From Faecalibacterium sp. I3-3-89 (GTDB lineage: Bacteria; Bacillota; Clostridia; Oscillospirales; Ruminococcaceae): a stretch of 64,000 nt of DNA. The notes beneath the pieces were generated by a model. It was not told the DNA's origin. It ran no database searches and saw only the letters and a program-made list of their open reading frames with translations. Positions 43,217-51,617 of the stretch are shown piece by piece. The DNA is taken from the NCBI RefSeq assembly GCF_023347275.1, contig NZ_CP094468.1:1054001-1118000 (forward strand). Direction: 5' to 3'. Within the stretch, counting starts at the first letter, position 1. Each line of letters opens with the position of its first letter. Made by a program: the position numbers and the translations under genes.

Positions 43217-45313
43217 ATGAAAAAACGTCTTCTCGCATTTCTGCTGGCGCTCAGCATCGCGGTGTCGATGCTGGCTGCGCCGGTGTCGGCTGCGGGCAAT
43301 AACACCGCCGTCCAGTTTGCCATCACGCTGGGTGCTATGGATGCGGACCAGTCCGGCGCTCTGAACGCAGCCGTGACCCGCGGCGCATTCGCCAAGATGC
43401 TCACATCCTACTCCACCTTCCGGGAGAGCGTCTCCTCTCAGGGGGCCGTGGGCACCCTTTACACCGACCTGCCCGGCACCTCGGCATGGGCACCCTATGT
43501 CCGCATCGCGGTGCAGCAGGGCTGGATGAACGGCTACACTGACGGCAGCTTCCGCCCGGACAACGCCGTCACGCTGGAAGAAGCCTGCACTGCCGTCCTC
43601 AAGCTGATGGGCTATAAGATGACCGACCTGAGCGGCGCGTTCCCCAACGCCCAGCTCAACAAGGCCAGCGAGATCGGCCTGCGCAGCGGTCTTGACCGCC
43701 GTCAGGGCGAGGCGATGAACTACGAGGACTGCGCCATCCTGCTCTACAACGCCCTCACCGCCAACAACGCCAGCGGCTCGGCCTACGGCACGACGCTGGG
43801 CTTTACGGTGAGCGACGGTCAGGTGGACGGCTCCACCGTCCTGCTCAGCAGCCTGCAGGGTCCCTTTGTCGCCTCGGAGAGCACGGTGCTGCCCTTCGTG
43901 CCCGCCAGCGTCTACCGCAACGATAAGGTGTCCGACTCTGCCGAGCTGAACAAGTACGATGTCTATTACTACAGCGAGAGCCTCAAGACCCTGTGGGTCT
44001 ACACCCGCCGCGCCGCAGGCCGCATCACCGAGGTGTCGCCCTCGGCCAGTGCGCCCACGTCCATCACGGTGGCAGGCACCTCCTATACGCTGGGCAGCAC
44101 GGCCATCGCTTCGCAGGTGTCTTCCCTCAACGGCGGCGGCGTGGGCCAGATCGTGACGCTGCTGCTGGGTATGAACAATGTGGCCGCAGGCATCGTCACC
44201 GGCGAGGAGGCCGATGAGGTCTTTTACGGCGTGGTGCAGTCGGCTTCCCGCAACCTCATCGACGAGGACAACAGCGCCGATGTGCTCCAGACCGTCAAGG
44301 TCATGTGCACGGATGGCATCGCCCGCACCGTGAATGTGGACAAAAGCCTGAACTTTCCCACCGGCTGGCTGGTGGAGGTGAAGGTCAACGCCGACGGCGA
44401 GAGCGTGGAGAAGATCTCGGAGTGCTCCGTCAATGGCGTCGTGAACGAGAACGCCACCGCACTGGGCGATATGGCCCTTGCAGACGACGTGCAGATACTG
44501 GATACGAGTACAGGGGGTGTGGCTGGGACGGTTCGTCCCAGCCGCCTATCGGGGGTAAAGTTAGATGCTTCCGATGTCCGCTACTACACCACCAATCCGC
44601 AGGGCCAGATCGATAAGCTCATCCTGAACGACGTTACCGGTGACCTGTGGTATTACGGTGTGCTGGACGACGTGAAAAATGTCGCTACCAACTACAGCAC
44701 CCTCCTCAGCGCCATCAAGGCTGAGCCGGGCGACGGCACCATCGACACCGATGCGGTCGTCAGTCAGGTGAAGAGCATCATGGTGCCCACCACCACCGAG
44801 ATCCTCTGGGGCGTCATCTCCGGCGACATCCTCAGCACGGCGTGGGAGCGCCTCACCAGCAATACCGGTGCCCTGCTGAGCCTCGGCTTCCAGCAGATCG
44901 CCCAGATCACGGGCACGCCCTTCAGTCAGATCTTCAACTTCATCGGCAGCGGCGCGACCTACATCGGCTACGTCGGCGGCCAGCAGGTCAGCCTGAGCAC
45001 CCCCATCAAGTATCCGGTTCTGGCAGGCGGCATTGCGGTCTGTCAGGAGACCACCGGCTCAGTCCGCAACATGGTGCAGCTGATGCCCATGAAGATCGAC
45101 AAGGTGGGCGCAGCCAGCGTCCTCTCCTCCAATGGGGAGCGGTTCGAGATGGCCGACGACGCGCAGGTCTATCTGTGGTACAAGGGCCAGTATTACTACA
45201 CCAAGCTCACCTCGGTGAACTCCGATGACTACTACCTCACCGGCTGGTACGACAACTTCGGCTGCGCCGCCGGCAAGAAGGTGCGCATCATCGTCGCGGT
45301 CAAGAAGGATTGA
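43217..45313 (+). CDS. S-layer-homology (SLH) domain surface protein
   Basis: The protein is 698 residues. A Sec signal peptide ends near residue 26 (APVSAAG). Residues 30-185 hold SLH-type repeats: VTRGAFAKMLTSYS, then WAPYVRIAVQQGWMNGYTDGSFRPDNAVTLEEACTAVLKLMGY, then AMNYEDCAILLYNAL. The remaining 500 residues are beta-rich and not recognised. SLH domains anchor proteins to pyruvylated cell-wall polymers. A GC-rich hairpin with rare codons lies inside the gene at 44521-44543. The start follows AAGGAG. Confidence 0.82.
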   Translation: MKKRLLAFLLALSIAVSMLAAPVSAAGNNTAVQFAITLGAMDADQSGALNAAVTRGAFAKMLTSYSTFRESVSSQGAVGTLYTDLPGTSAWAPYVRIAVQQGWMNGYTDGSFRPDNAVTLEEACTAVLKLMGYKMTDLSGAFPNAQLNKASEIGLRSGLDRRQGEAMNYEDCAILLYNALTANNASGSAYGTTLGFTVSDGQVDGSTVLLSSLQGPFVASESTVLPFVPASVYRNDKVSDSAELNKYDVYYYSESLKTLWVYTRRAAGRITEVSPSASAPTSITVAGTSYTLGSTAIASQVSSLNGGGVGQIVTLLLGMNNVAAGIVTGEEADEVFYGVVQSASRNLIDEDNSADVLQTVKVMCTDGIARTVNVDKSLNFPTGWLVEVKVNADGESVEKISECSVNGVVNENATALGDMALADDVQILDTSTGGVAGTVRPSRLSGVKLDASDVRYYTTNPQGQIDKLILNDVTGDLWYYGVLDDVKNVATNYSTLLSAIKAEPGDGTIDTDAVVSQVKSIMVPTTTEILWGVISGDILSTAWERLTSNTGALLSLGFQQIAQITGTPFSQIFNFIGSGATYIGYVGGQQVSLSTPIKYPVLAGGIAVCQETTGSVRNMVQLMPMKIDKVGAASVLSSNGERFEMADDAQVYLWYKGQYYYTKLTSVNSDDYYLTGWYDNFGCAAGKKVRIIVAVKKD

Positions 45314-46077
45314 TGCCGGGCTATTACAGCCGCCCCGCACGGCTGGGCCGTCAGGTGCGCCAACTGCTTCTCCCGCGGCGGTGTCCCTACTGCCGCGAGG
45401 TATTGGGGACGCTGCTGCGCTGTGAGGCGTGTATGCCCCGTCTGGAGGAGCTGCGCCGCAGTCCGACTATGCGGCTGGCCCGGGCCAGCCACTATCTGGG
45501 CAGGCTGGAAGGGGCCGCCGCGCCCTACCGGTATGAGGGCGTCGTCCGGGACGCTATCCTCCGCGCCAAATACGAGGGGGAGAGCTGGACGGCGGTGGAG
45601 CTGGGCCTGGAGATGACAGCCCGGCTGTTCGGCGCAAAGGTCGAGATGCACTTTGCCGAGCCGGTGCCCGGCCCTGTGGCGGGCGCTGCAGTCGGGTATG
45701 ACTGCATCATCCCGGTGTCTGCCAGCAGCCGTCGGCGCGGCTACAACGTGCCGGAACGGATGGCCTGGCCGCTGTCTCATGCACTGGGGCTTCCGCTGCT
45801 GCCGAAGGCGCTCTGCCGCGCCCGGGCCGGACGCCATCAGGCCGGGCTTTCGCTGGAGGAACGTCTGGTGAATGTGGCAGGCGCGTTTCGTGCGCAGGAG
45901 CCGGAGCTTGTGGAAGGAAAGCGGGTGCTGCTGGTGGATGACGTCATCACTACCGGCGCGACAGCCGCAGCCTGTGCGCAGGCCCTCTTGGACGCAGGCG
46001 CACACAGCGTCTTTGCGGTGGCACTGGCTGCGTCAGGTGGAGAAATGGACGCAACATCGAATGCTTCCGAAGCATGA
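45313..46077 (+). CDS. ComF-family phosphoribosyltransferase-like protein
   Basis: The protein is 254 residues. The N-terminus has a zinc-finger-like CPYC..CEAC pair. The C-terminal half has the phosphoribosyltransferase motif VLLVDDVITTGATAAACAQAL and the HQAGLSLEERLVNVAGAF segment typical of ComF. ComF proteins take part in DNA uptake and processing during competence. The ATG overlaps the stop of the SLH gene (TGATG), which suggests coupling although the functions seem unrelated. The C-terminal tail after about 235 is poorly conserved. Confidence 0.85.
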   Translation: MPGYYSRPARLGRQVRQLLLPRRCPYCREVLGTLLRCEACMPRLEELRRSPTMRLARASHYLGRLEGAAAPYRYEGVVRDAILRAKYEGESWTAVELGLEMTARLFGAKVEMHFAEPVPGPVAGAAVGYDCIIPVSASSRRRGYNVPERMAWPLSHALGLPLLPKALCRARAGRHQAGLSLEERLVNVAGAFRAQEPELVEGKRVLLVDDVITTGATAAACAQALLDAGAHSVFAVALAASGGEMDATSNASEA

Positions 46078-46119
46078 GCGAAAAATCCAGAAAAAATTGA
46101 AGAAAATTGCAAAAAGTGC

Positions 46120-46148
46120 TTGACAAAACGGCCTGCAACGGGTATACT
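46120..46148 (+). promoter_or_regulatory. Promoter of tRNA-Pro
   Basis: TTGACA (46120-46125) and TATACT (46143-46148) are spaced by 17 bases, 35 bases before the tRNA. Confidence 0.8.
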
Positions 46149-46182
46149 AATGGAGCTGTGAGCGATGAGCCACAACAAATAT

Positions 46183-46260
46183 CCGGGTGTAGCGCAGTTT
46201 TGGTAGCGCGCTTGAATGGGGTTCAAGAGGCCGTGAGTTCGATTCTCGCCACTCGGACCA
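46183..46260 (+). tRNA. tRNA-Pro (anticodon GGG)
   Basis: The acceptor stem CCGGGTG pairs with CACTCGG, with one G-T pair, then A and an encoded CCA end. The D arm is GCGC..GCGC, the anticodon arm CTTGA-ATGGGGT-TCAAG gives anticodon GGG, and the T arm is GTGAG-TTCGATT-CTCGC. All arms close. A terminator follows at 46267. Confidence 0.95.
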
Positions 46261-46266
46261 AACAAA

Positions 46267-46318
46267 AATAATCCGAACTTGTTTCCGATAGGAGATGGGT
46301 TCGGATTATTTGTTTTCT
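46267..46318 (+). terminator. Terminator after tRNA-Pro
   Basis: AATAATCCGAAC (46267-46278) pairs with GTTCGGATTATT (46299-46310), followed by TGTTTTCTT. Confidence 0.8.
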
Positions 46319-46412
46319 TCGGAAAACTCAATATGGGTGTCCGTGGAAGATGAAATCCGAAATCATAGATTGACCGATATAAACCACAACATGATTTCAG
46401 GAGGATACGAAC

Positions 46413-46649
46413 ATGAAGTACGATGCAAGAGCTTGCCATTTCAACATGGACACCGGCTGCGTGGAGCTGCTGCTCCGGGATGGAAGAAAAATTTCCATCA
46501 ATTGCACCGGGGTCGAGGATGCGCTGAATGTGACCATGGCGCAGAGGTCAGAACTGGATTATCTCATCTACAATGACCCACTGGGCTATGCTGATTTGAT
46601 TTTGAATGGTGACCCGGAGGAATATTTGGAAACAGTAGTGGACTACTGA
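46413..46649 (+). CDS. DUF6061-like small protein
   Basis: This 78-residue protein starts MKYDARACHFNMDTGCVELLL and continues with RDGRKISINCTGVEDALNV and AQRSELDYLIYNDPLGYADLILNGD. It resembles the DUF6061 proteins found on mobile elements of gut Clostridia (recalled, not checked). AGGAGG lies before the ATG. The function is unknown. A terminator follows. Confidence 0.65.
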   Translation: MKYDARACHFNMDTGCVELLLRDGRKISINCTGVEDALNVTMAQRSELDYLIYNDPLGYADLILNGDPEEYLETVVDY

Positions 46650-46682
46650 GATTTGAGACATAGAAGTAAGAATAATTAAACA

Positions 46683-46723
46683 GAAGCAGGATGCCTTTCA
46701 GTTGTTGGGTATCCTGCTTTTAT
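46683..46723 (+). terminator. Terminator after the DUF6061-like gene
   Basis: AGCAGGAT (46684-46691) pairs with ATCCTGCT (46711-46718), followed by TTTAT. Confidence 0.7.
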
Positions 46724-46774
46724 AATATGAGGTAAGATGAGAAATGTCAATAGAGCTTTTGATGCTTGAAACTA

Positions 46775-46819
46775 TTGACAAAAATATCGAAAACGCCTAT
46801 AATGCTATACAGATAGCAT
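46775..46819 (+). promoter_or_regulatory. Consensus promoter with an overlapping operator-like inverted repeat
   Basis: TTGACA (46775-46780), a 17-base gap and TATAAT (46798-46803) form a perfect consensus. ATGCTAT (46802-46808) and ATAGCAT (46813-46819) form an inverted repeat across the start of transcription, well placed for the XRE-type regulator encoded downstream. Confidence 0.75.
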
Positions 46820-46867
46820 ATGCGGCCGTATAAACTCGATCTGATTAAATTATGGAGGATATTTTAC

Positions 46868-47623
46868 ATGAAAAGAATTCCAGCATACTTGACAGATGAA
46901 GAAATCGCACGTAAAATTACAGAATGCGTGTCAAGTGCGACAGGAAATGATAGTCAAGAGCATAATAGAAAAATCCGGACGCATAATAGATCTCCGTCGG
47001 CTGTATGGGATTTTATTAATACGGCGTTATGTAAGGCTTTCTATAATGAAGAATGCCAGGCGTATGTTGTTGCACGTTGACCATGGGAAATGGCTGTTAT
47101 ATACTGCAAAAAGAATGGCTGCCTTTATACTATTATGAGAGAAAAGCGTTTTGCAGAACTGCAAAGAACGCAGGCAAGAAGAAACCAATCGCATTATCTT
47201 GACCTTTTGGCAGGTATTATAAACGCTGACTTAAGAGATGATGATTTTAATCAGATGTCGATGCTCCCTGAAAAACCTTCTGATCAAGAGGCGATGAAGC
47301 AGCAACTTTTGAAATTGCTGTATACTCTGGTAGATAGTCTTGACGAACTGAAAAGACACGTTTTGATACTGTTCAATGCAAACTATGAAACTGGGTTAAC
47401 GGCAATTCGTGCAGTAACGGTAAATCGGATGCTCACTGTCATAGAGCAGGCTAATTGGAGCAGATACATCGATTTGAATAATGTAGCTGTGGTTGAAACG
47501 GTAGACGAAGAAAATAGCAACTTTGATACACCTGATATGGGTATAAAGCTGACTAAGAAAGCTGAGCAGCGTAAGAAAAAGGTTGCTGGACTTAAAAAGT
47601 GGGATGAAAGCGCAGAAGGCTAA
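46868..47623 (+). pseudogene. Element gene interrupted by an in-frame TGA
   Basis: From ATG 46868 (GGAGG nine bases upstream) the frame runs for 70 residues (MKRIPAYLTDEEIARKI to QAYVVAR), meets TGA at 47078-47080, and continues in the same frame without another stop to 47623 (PWEMAVIYCKKNGCLY to KKWDESAEG). A single GGA-to-TGA change would explain it. The total would be about 251 residues, mainly helical with a Lys-rich end. I do not recognise the family. Internal restart at ATG 47090 could still make the 177-residue second part. Confidence 0.6.
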
Positions 47624-47652
47624 TTATAGGAGAAAGAGAGGGCTCGATTGCC

Positions 47653-48795
47653 ATGCAGGGCAATTTGAATGGAGAACGCCTAAAGAAGGCAAGAATATAT
47701 AGAGGATTTTCCGTTAGTGAACTAGCTGAAAAATCAGGATGTAGTCGGCAGAGCATTTATATGTATGAAAGAGAAAAAACAAAACGTGTGGACCTGAATG
47801 CGATTGAAGCTCTTGCAAGGACATTGGATTTTCCCGAACGCTTTTTCTGCGAGTCTGATATGAAAGCGGAAATTGGATCGACATATTTCCGTGCATTATT
47901 AACCACTAGTTCTAGATACAGAGAAGCTCAAACACAAAAGATGGAGTTTTTAGCCGATATTTTTGTATTTCTACAGGAATATCTAGAATTTCCACATCGC
48001 ACAATACCAGATTGCTCTGGACAGACACCGGAAGAAGCAGCCGCAACCCTACGTCGAGAATGGCACCTTGGAACTCGCCCGATAGAAAATATCGTTGCGC
48101 TGGTAGAGTCAAATGGAATTATTGTAACGAAGTTTCCAGTTGAAACGAATGACATAGATGCGTTTAGTCAGTTGGTTAGAATTGGAGACGAAGATATATA
48201 TTTAATCGGCTATTCAGAAAACAAAACGGCAGCTTCACGCGTTCATTTTGATATTGCTCACGAACTTGGACATATTTGCTTGCATGGTTGGAGTGAGGAT
48301 ATCGAAAAAATTGATCGAGATGAATTCAAAGAACGTGAAAAGGAGGCAAACGAATTTGCTGCAGCATTTTTATTACCTAGAGAAGGTTTTGCTAAAGATG
48401 TAGCAGTCAATCCCAAATCAATTCCAGCATATACAGAGTTAAAACGTAAATGGAAGGTTTCTATTCAAGCTATGGCACGGAGATCTTTTTCATTGGGTCT
48501 TATTACGATGGAAGAGTACCAAGAAATAATACGAACAATGCAGAGAAGAGGTATACGCAAACAAGAACCATTAGATAATATTTTAGTAACAGCAAGTCCA
48601 ACACTTTTGAAGACTGCTGTTATGATGCTATTGACCGAGAATGTGTTCACCCCTCAAGAGTTTATGGATGAACTTTCGTACAATTATAATTTGAGCTTAT
48701 ATCCAAAAGAAGTCGAATCTTTATTAGATTTGCCGAATGGAACATTAGAAAAGCCGAAAACAGTTTATTTGAGCAATTTGAAACTAAAAGAATAA
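47653..48795 (+). CDS. XRE-type helix-turn-helix protein with ImmA/IrrE metallopeptidase domain
   Basis: The protein is 380 residues. Residues 5-60 form an XRE helix-turn-helix (GERLKKARIYRGFSVSELAEKSGCSRQSIYMYE). Residues about 150-290 are an ImmA/IrrE (COG2856) domain with the zinc motif HELGH in DIAHELGHICLH and a downstream Glu-rich helix EREKEANEFAAAFLLP. In ICEBs1-type elements such proteins cleave the repressor to induce excision. Here both domains are in one chain, as in many phage- and element-borne regulators. Its genes are AT-rich, unlike the chromosome around. Confidence 0.88.
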   Translation: MQGNLNGERLKKARIYRGFSVSELAEKSGCSRQSIYMYEREKTKRVDLNAIEALARTLDFPERFFCESDMKAEIGSTYFRALLTTSSRYREAQTQKMEFLADIFVFLQEYLEFPHRTIPDCSGQTPEEAAATLRREWHLGTRPIENIVALVESNGIIVTKFPVETNDIDAFSQLVRIGDEDIYLIGYSENKTAASRVHFDIAHELGHICLHGWSEDIEKIDRDEFKEREKEANEFAAAFLLPREGFAKDVAVNPKSIPAYTELKRKWKVSIQAMARRSFSLGLITMEEYQEIIRTMQRRGIRKQEPLDNILVTASPTLLKTAVMMLLTENVFTPQEFMDELSYNYNLSLYPKEVESLLDLPNGTLEKPKTVYLSNLKLKE

Positions 48796-48826
48796 GTAAT
48801 CAAATAGATTGAAAGCAACAAAAACA

Positions 48827-48853
48827 GGGTGCGCCCTGCGGACGCACCCTGCA
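48827..48853 (-). terminator. Terminator downstream of the recombinase (minus strand)
   Basis: CAGGGTGCG (48827-48835) pairs with CGCACCCTG (48845-48853). On the minus strand the stem is followed by TTTTTG. Confidence 0.65.
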
Positions 48854-48946
48854 AAAATCCACACACGATAAGTAAGGCAGGGAGTTCCCCAGAGCAGAGT
48901 TCCCATAAAACAGTATTTGCAAAAGTTCCCTAAATGGGGAAGATTT

Positions 48947-48975
48947 GGCGTGACTTCGGTCACGCCTTTTCTTTT
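48947..48975 (+). terminator. Terminator for the ImmA/IrrE gene, overlapping the recombinase end
   Basis: GGCGTGAC (48947-48954), a TTCG loop, and GTCACGCC (48959-48966) are followed by TTTTCTTTT. It overlaps the recombinase stop at 48960 on the other strand. Confidence 0.75.
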
Positions 48976-50510
48976 GCTTCCAGTTCATCCAGAGGGATGT
49001 ACCCCAGCCCGTCGTACTTGATATGGATGTGCTGCACCCGCTTTCCGCTGGACTTATCCGGGGCATCTACATAGATAGCCGACACCAGTTCACGGAGAGC
49101 ATAGGGAGTGAGTTCTTCAATATGAACGTACTTGTGCGCTTTCTGGACGAATTTTTCAATATTCTCGATTTGCTGTTCCTGTACTTCGATTTCCTGTTGG
49201 ATAGAGAGGGATTCCTCTTCCAGCTGCTTCTGTTCGGCATCGTAGCTCTGGCTCATCATGTCGAAGCGGTCATCGCTCAGCTTTCCATTGGCGTTGTCCT
49301 CGTAGATTTTCATGAACAGCCGTTTGAGGTCTGCGATCCGCTTCTCATTCCGGGCAAGCTGCTTCTTCAGGACGGTCAGCTTTTCGCTGCTTTCCACACG
49401 AAGCTGCTCCTCCATGACCTTGCGGAAGTAGTTTTCATGACGGAGAATGTAGTCCGTCACCCGCTGAACATGACTCAGCACACGTCCTTCCAGAACCTTT
49501 ACCCGGATGAAATGTCCCTTGCACTTGCTCCCGTTCTTCTTGTGCAGAGAGCAATCAAAGAAGTCTTGACTGAAGTCCCTGTTATTGGACGAACCATATT
49601 GCATCTTGGAACCGCAGTCAGCGCAGTAGACCATACCGGAGAAAATGCTGCTCTTGCCTGTTCGGGTCATACGGTGACGCTGGCTGCGAATCTCCTGAAC
49701 CTTTTCAAACACATCATCGTCAATAATGCGCTCATGTGTATCCGGGAAGATAGCCTGATTTTCCACAGGATTCAGATGTCTCTTTTTATCCCAGATAGAG
49801 TTAGTATAGGTCTTGAAGTTGACTGTGCAGCCAGTGTACTCCCGGCGTTCCAGAATCAAACTTACTGCTCTTTTATCCCAGCGATAAGGGTCTTCCGGGG
49901 CGGGTGAGTTCGTACTCAGGCCATGGCTCAACTTATAGGCGGTGGGAGTCAGAACTTTGTCCACCCACAGTTGGTTTGCAATTTGGGTCGGGCCACGGCC
50001 TTCCATGCACATGGAGAAGATGCGCTTCACGATTGCAGCCGCTTCCGGGTCAACAAGCCAATGCTTCGGGTTCTCCGGGTCTTTTACATAGCCGTACGGA
50101 ACATTAACCGTCAGCGGTACTCCACGCTCTCCCTTGGCCTTCTGAACGGCCCGAATCTTGCGGCTGGTATCGCGGGCGTAAAACTCGTTGAACCAGTTCT
50201 TAATGCCCGCAAAATCGTTGTTTACGCTGTTCGGGTCAATGGTGTCGTAGTTGTCGTTAATGGCGATGTAGCGAACGCCATACTGGGGAAAGGTGAAGTT
50301 GGTGTACAGACCAGTCAAGGCAGAATTGCGCCCCAGTCGGGACAAATCCTTCGTGATAACGATTCCTACACGCCCTGCTTCGATCTCGACCAGCATACTC
50401 TGAAAGCCGGGACGGTCATAGTTCGTGCCGGAGTAGCCATCATCCACAAAGAACACCGGGTTCGGGAAGTGGTTCTTTTTGGCGTATGATAAATTTATAA
50501 CATTCTCCAT
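48960..50510 (-). pseudogene. Large serine recombinase lacking its catalytic N-terminus
   Basis: The frame encodes 516 residues of a Tn4451/TnpX-type serine recombinase: VDDGYSGTNYDRPGFQ, TKDLSRLGRNSALTG, the recombinase domain (VPYGYVKDPENPKHWLVD), a zinc ribbon (YCADCGSK and later Cys residues) and a coiled coil near 390-470. Intact relatives have about 40 more residues before VDDGYSGT, containing the catalytic Ser. Here the frame starts MENVINLSYAKKN, and its first codons belong to a different gene fused upstream. It is probably inactive unless a fused start supplies the missing part. Confidence 0.8.
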
Positions 50511-50712
50511 CTTTCATGGAAATTGCTGCAACAGGAACGACCATCTGACTCCATGAAAGCTCCCTTATCTCGTTCATGGGCAATACAAGGTTGCGATACA
50601 GTGGACTGACTGTGAGCTTTTGAGTTGAATATGTAATGCTCTGTTCATCAATGTACAAACCACCGCCAATGATTCCATTACGGCATAAGCTACACACAAA
50701 AGTTTTTCCCAT
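50440..50712 (-). pseudogene. Bacterial PH-like protein whose 3' end is replaced by recombinase sequence
   Basis: The 90-residue frame starts after GGAGG. Residues 18-77 have a PH/GRAM-like pattern (GGLYIDEQSITYSTQKLTV, YRNLVLPMNEIRELSW, MKDGECYKFII). After KFII the frame enters the recombinase sequence out of frame (RQKEPLPEP), so its natural C-terminus is missing. The junction with the recombinase is around 50487-50495. This looks like an illegitimate deletion or fusion. Confidence 0.55.
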
Positions 50713-51101
50713 AATATTACCGCCTCCTATTAGTTGATGGTTGGTTAAGTTGAGTATATCATATTGATTTCCAGAAGAACACCCCTATATAGGAGATTTT
50801 AGCCGTTTTACTGCGTACGTGCGTACGAGAGATTGGTACGCACGTACGCAGCGATTTGCCCGAAGCGCACCCTATATAGCCGTTTCCCCCTCGGAGAGCC
50901 CACTACACTTTGCAGACCGCAGGGCTGAAAGCGTCATAATGGGTTATTACACTTCCGCAGAAGTGCCTTTTCCTCGCCGCAGACAGCCCGGTGCACCTTT
51001 GTGAGAGCTTTCTGTCCGGCGAATCCACATCGCCCACAGGCGATGTGAGCAGGGATTCCAAAGGGGCGCAGCACCCTTGGCACACGACTTTGGTACAAAG
51101 T
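50713..51101. other. Gene-free segment with two inverted repeats
   Basis: No convincing gene lies here. It contains a 16-base perfect inverted repeat (50811-50851) and, at its end, CACACGACTTTG (51081-51092) against CAAAGTC-TA-GTGTG (51096-51109). The motif CCCTATATAG occurs near 50783 and 50871. It is likely regulatory or recombination-related DNA of the mobile element. Confidence 0.5.
50811..50851. repeat. 16-base perfect inverted repeat
   Basis: CTGCGTACGTGCGTAC (50811-50826) and GTACGCACGTACGCAG (50836-50851) are exact reverse complements with a nine-base spacer. There is no T run, so it is more likely a protein-binding or recombination site than a terminator. Confidence 0.8.
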
Positions 51102-51473
51102 CTAGTGTGTTACACCTTTCCAGAGATGTACACGTTCCTGAAATGCAAAAAGCCCCATACCCAACACCTTAACGGTGCGGACATGGGACTTGATGCTTCC
51201 TCGGCCTAGCCGGGTACTCCGTAACCAATCCTGACAGGCAGTTGCCGTGTCATTTTTCGAAAACTGTTTTACGGATACCCAGCAGTCGGGAACGCTCTGT
51301 TTTTCTTTGCTAGGGGTATGATGAGCCTGTTCCGCCTGCCATGCGGCAAACTCTCGTTGGCCTTCCTCGCTGTTCCAGCAGGCAAGGATGGCCGGGTAGA
51401 ATGCCCGTGCCAGACGGTCGATGACTTCATCGGGATAAGGGGAAATGTTTGTGGACTTTTTCTTTTTGTTCAA
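51102..51473 (-). CDS. Small hypothetical protein of the mobile element, TTG start
   Basis: The protein is 123 residues if read from TTG 51473, which has AAAGGAG seven bases upstream, the same arrangement as the ParB-like gene. It begins LNKKKKSTNISPYPDEVIDRLARAFYP-like and has an acidic/aromatic middle (CWNSEEGQREFAAWQ). The C-terminal third is basic. It ends inside the inverted repeat at 51081-51109. I do not know the family; it seems to be a regular companion of ParB-like genes in such elements. Its function is unknown. Confidence 0.55.
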   Translation of the reverse strand: MNKKKKSTNISPYPDEVIDRLARAFYPAILACWNSEEGQREFAAWQAEQAHHTPSKEKQSVPDCWVSVKQFSKNDTATACQDWLRSTRLGRGSIKSHVRTVKVLGMGLFAFQERVHLWKGVTH

Positions 51474-51617
51474 ACGCACGCTCCTTTGATCGTCCCACCG
51501 TGGCAAAGCCGGGCGAGAAAATCAAAGTTCCAATTTCATATCAGGCGCAAGGGCGCGGATAGTTTCCGCCCTGCACTTGCGGCTGGTGGCTCGTTGATGG
51601 CTTACAAGTGCCTGTCG

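Noticed and set aside
46183..46260. tRNA-Pro as the integration site of the mobile element
   Set aside because: No duplicate of the tRNA 3' end was found near the right side of the element, and the recombinase is of the serine type, which rarely uses tRNA genes.
49023..49907. A 294-codon plus-strand frame opposite the recombinase
   Set aside because: It mirrors the recombinase coding strand; no start site or family is visible.
50819..51004. A 61-codon plus-strand frame over the 16-base inverted repeat
   Set aside because: It runs through the palindrome, has no ribosome-binding site and no protein-like character.
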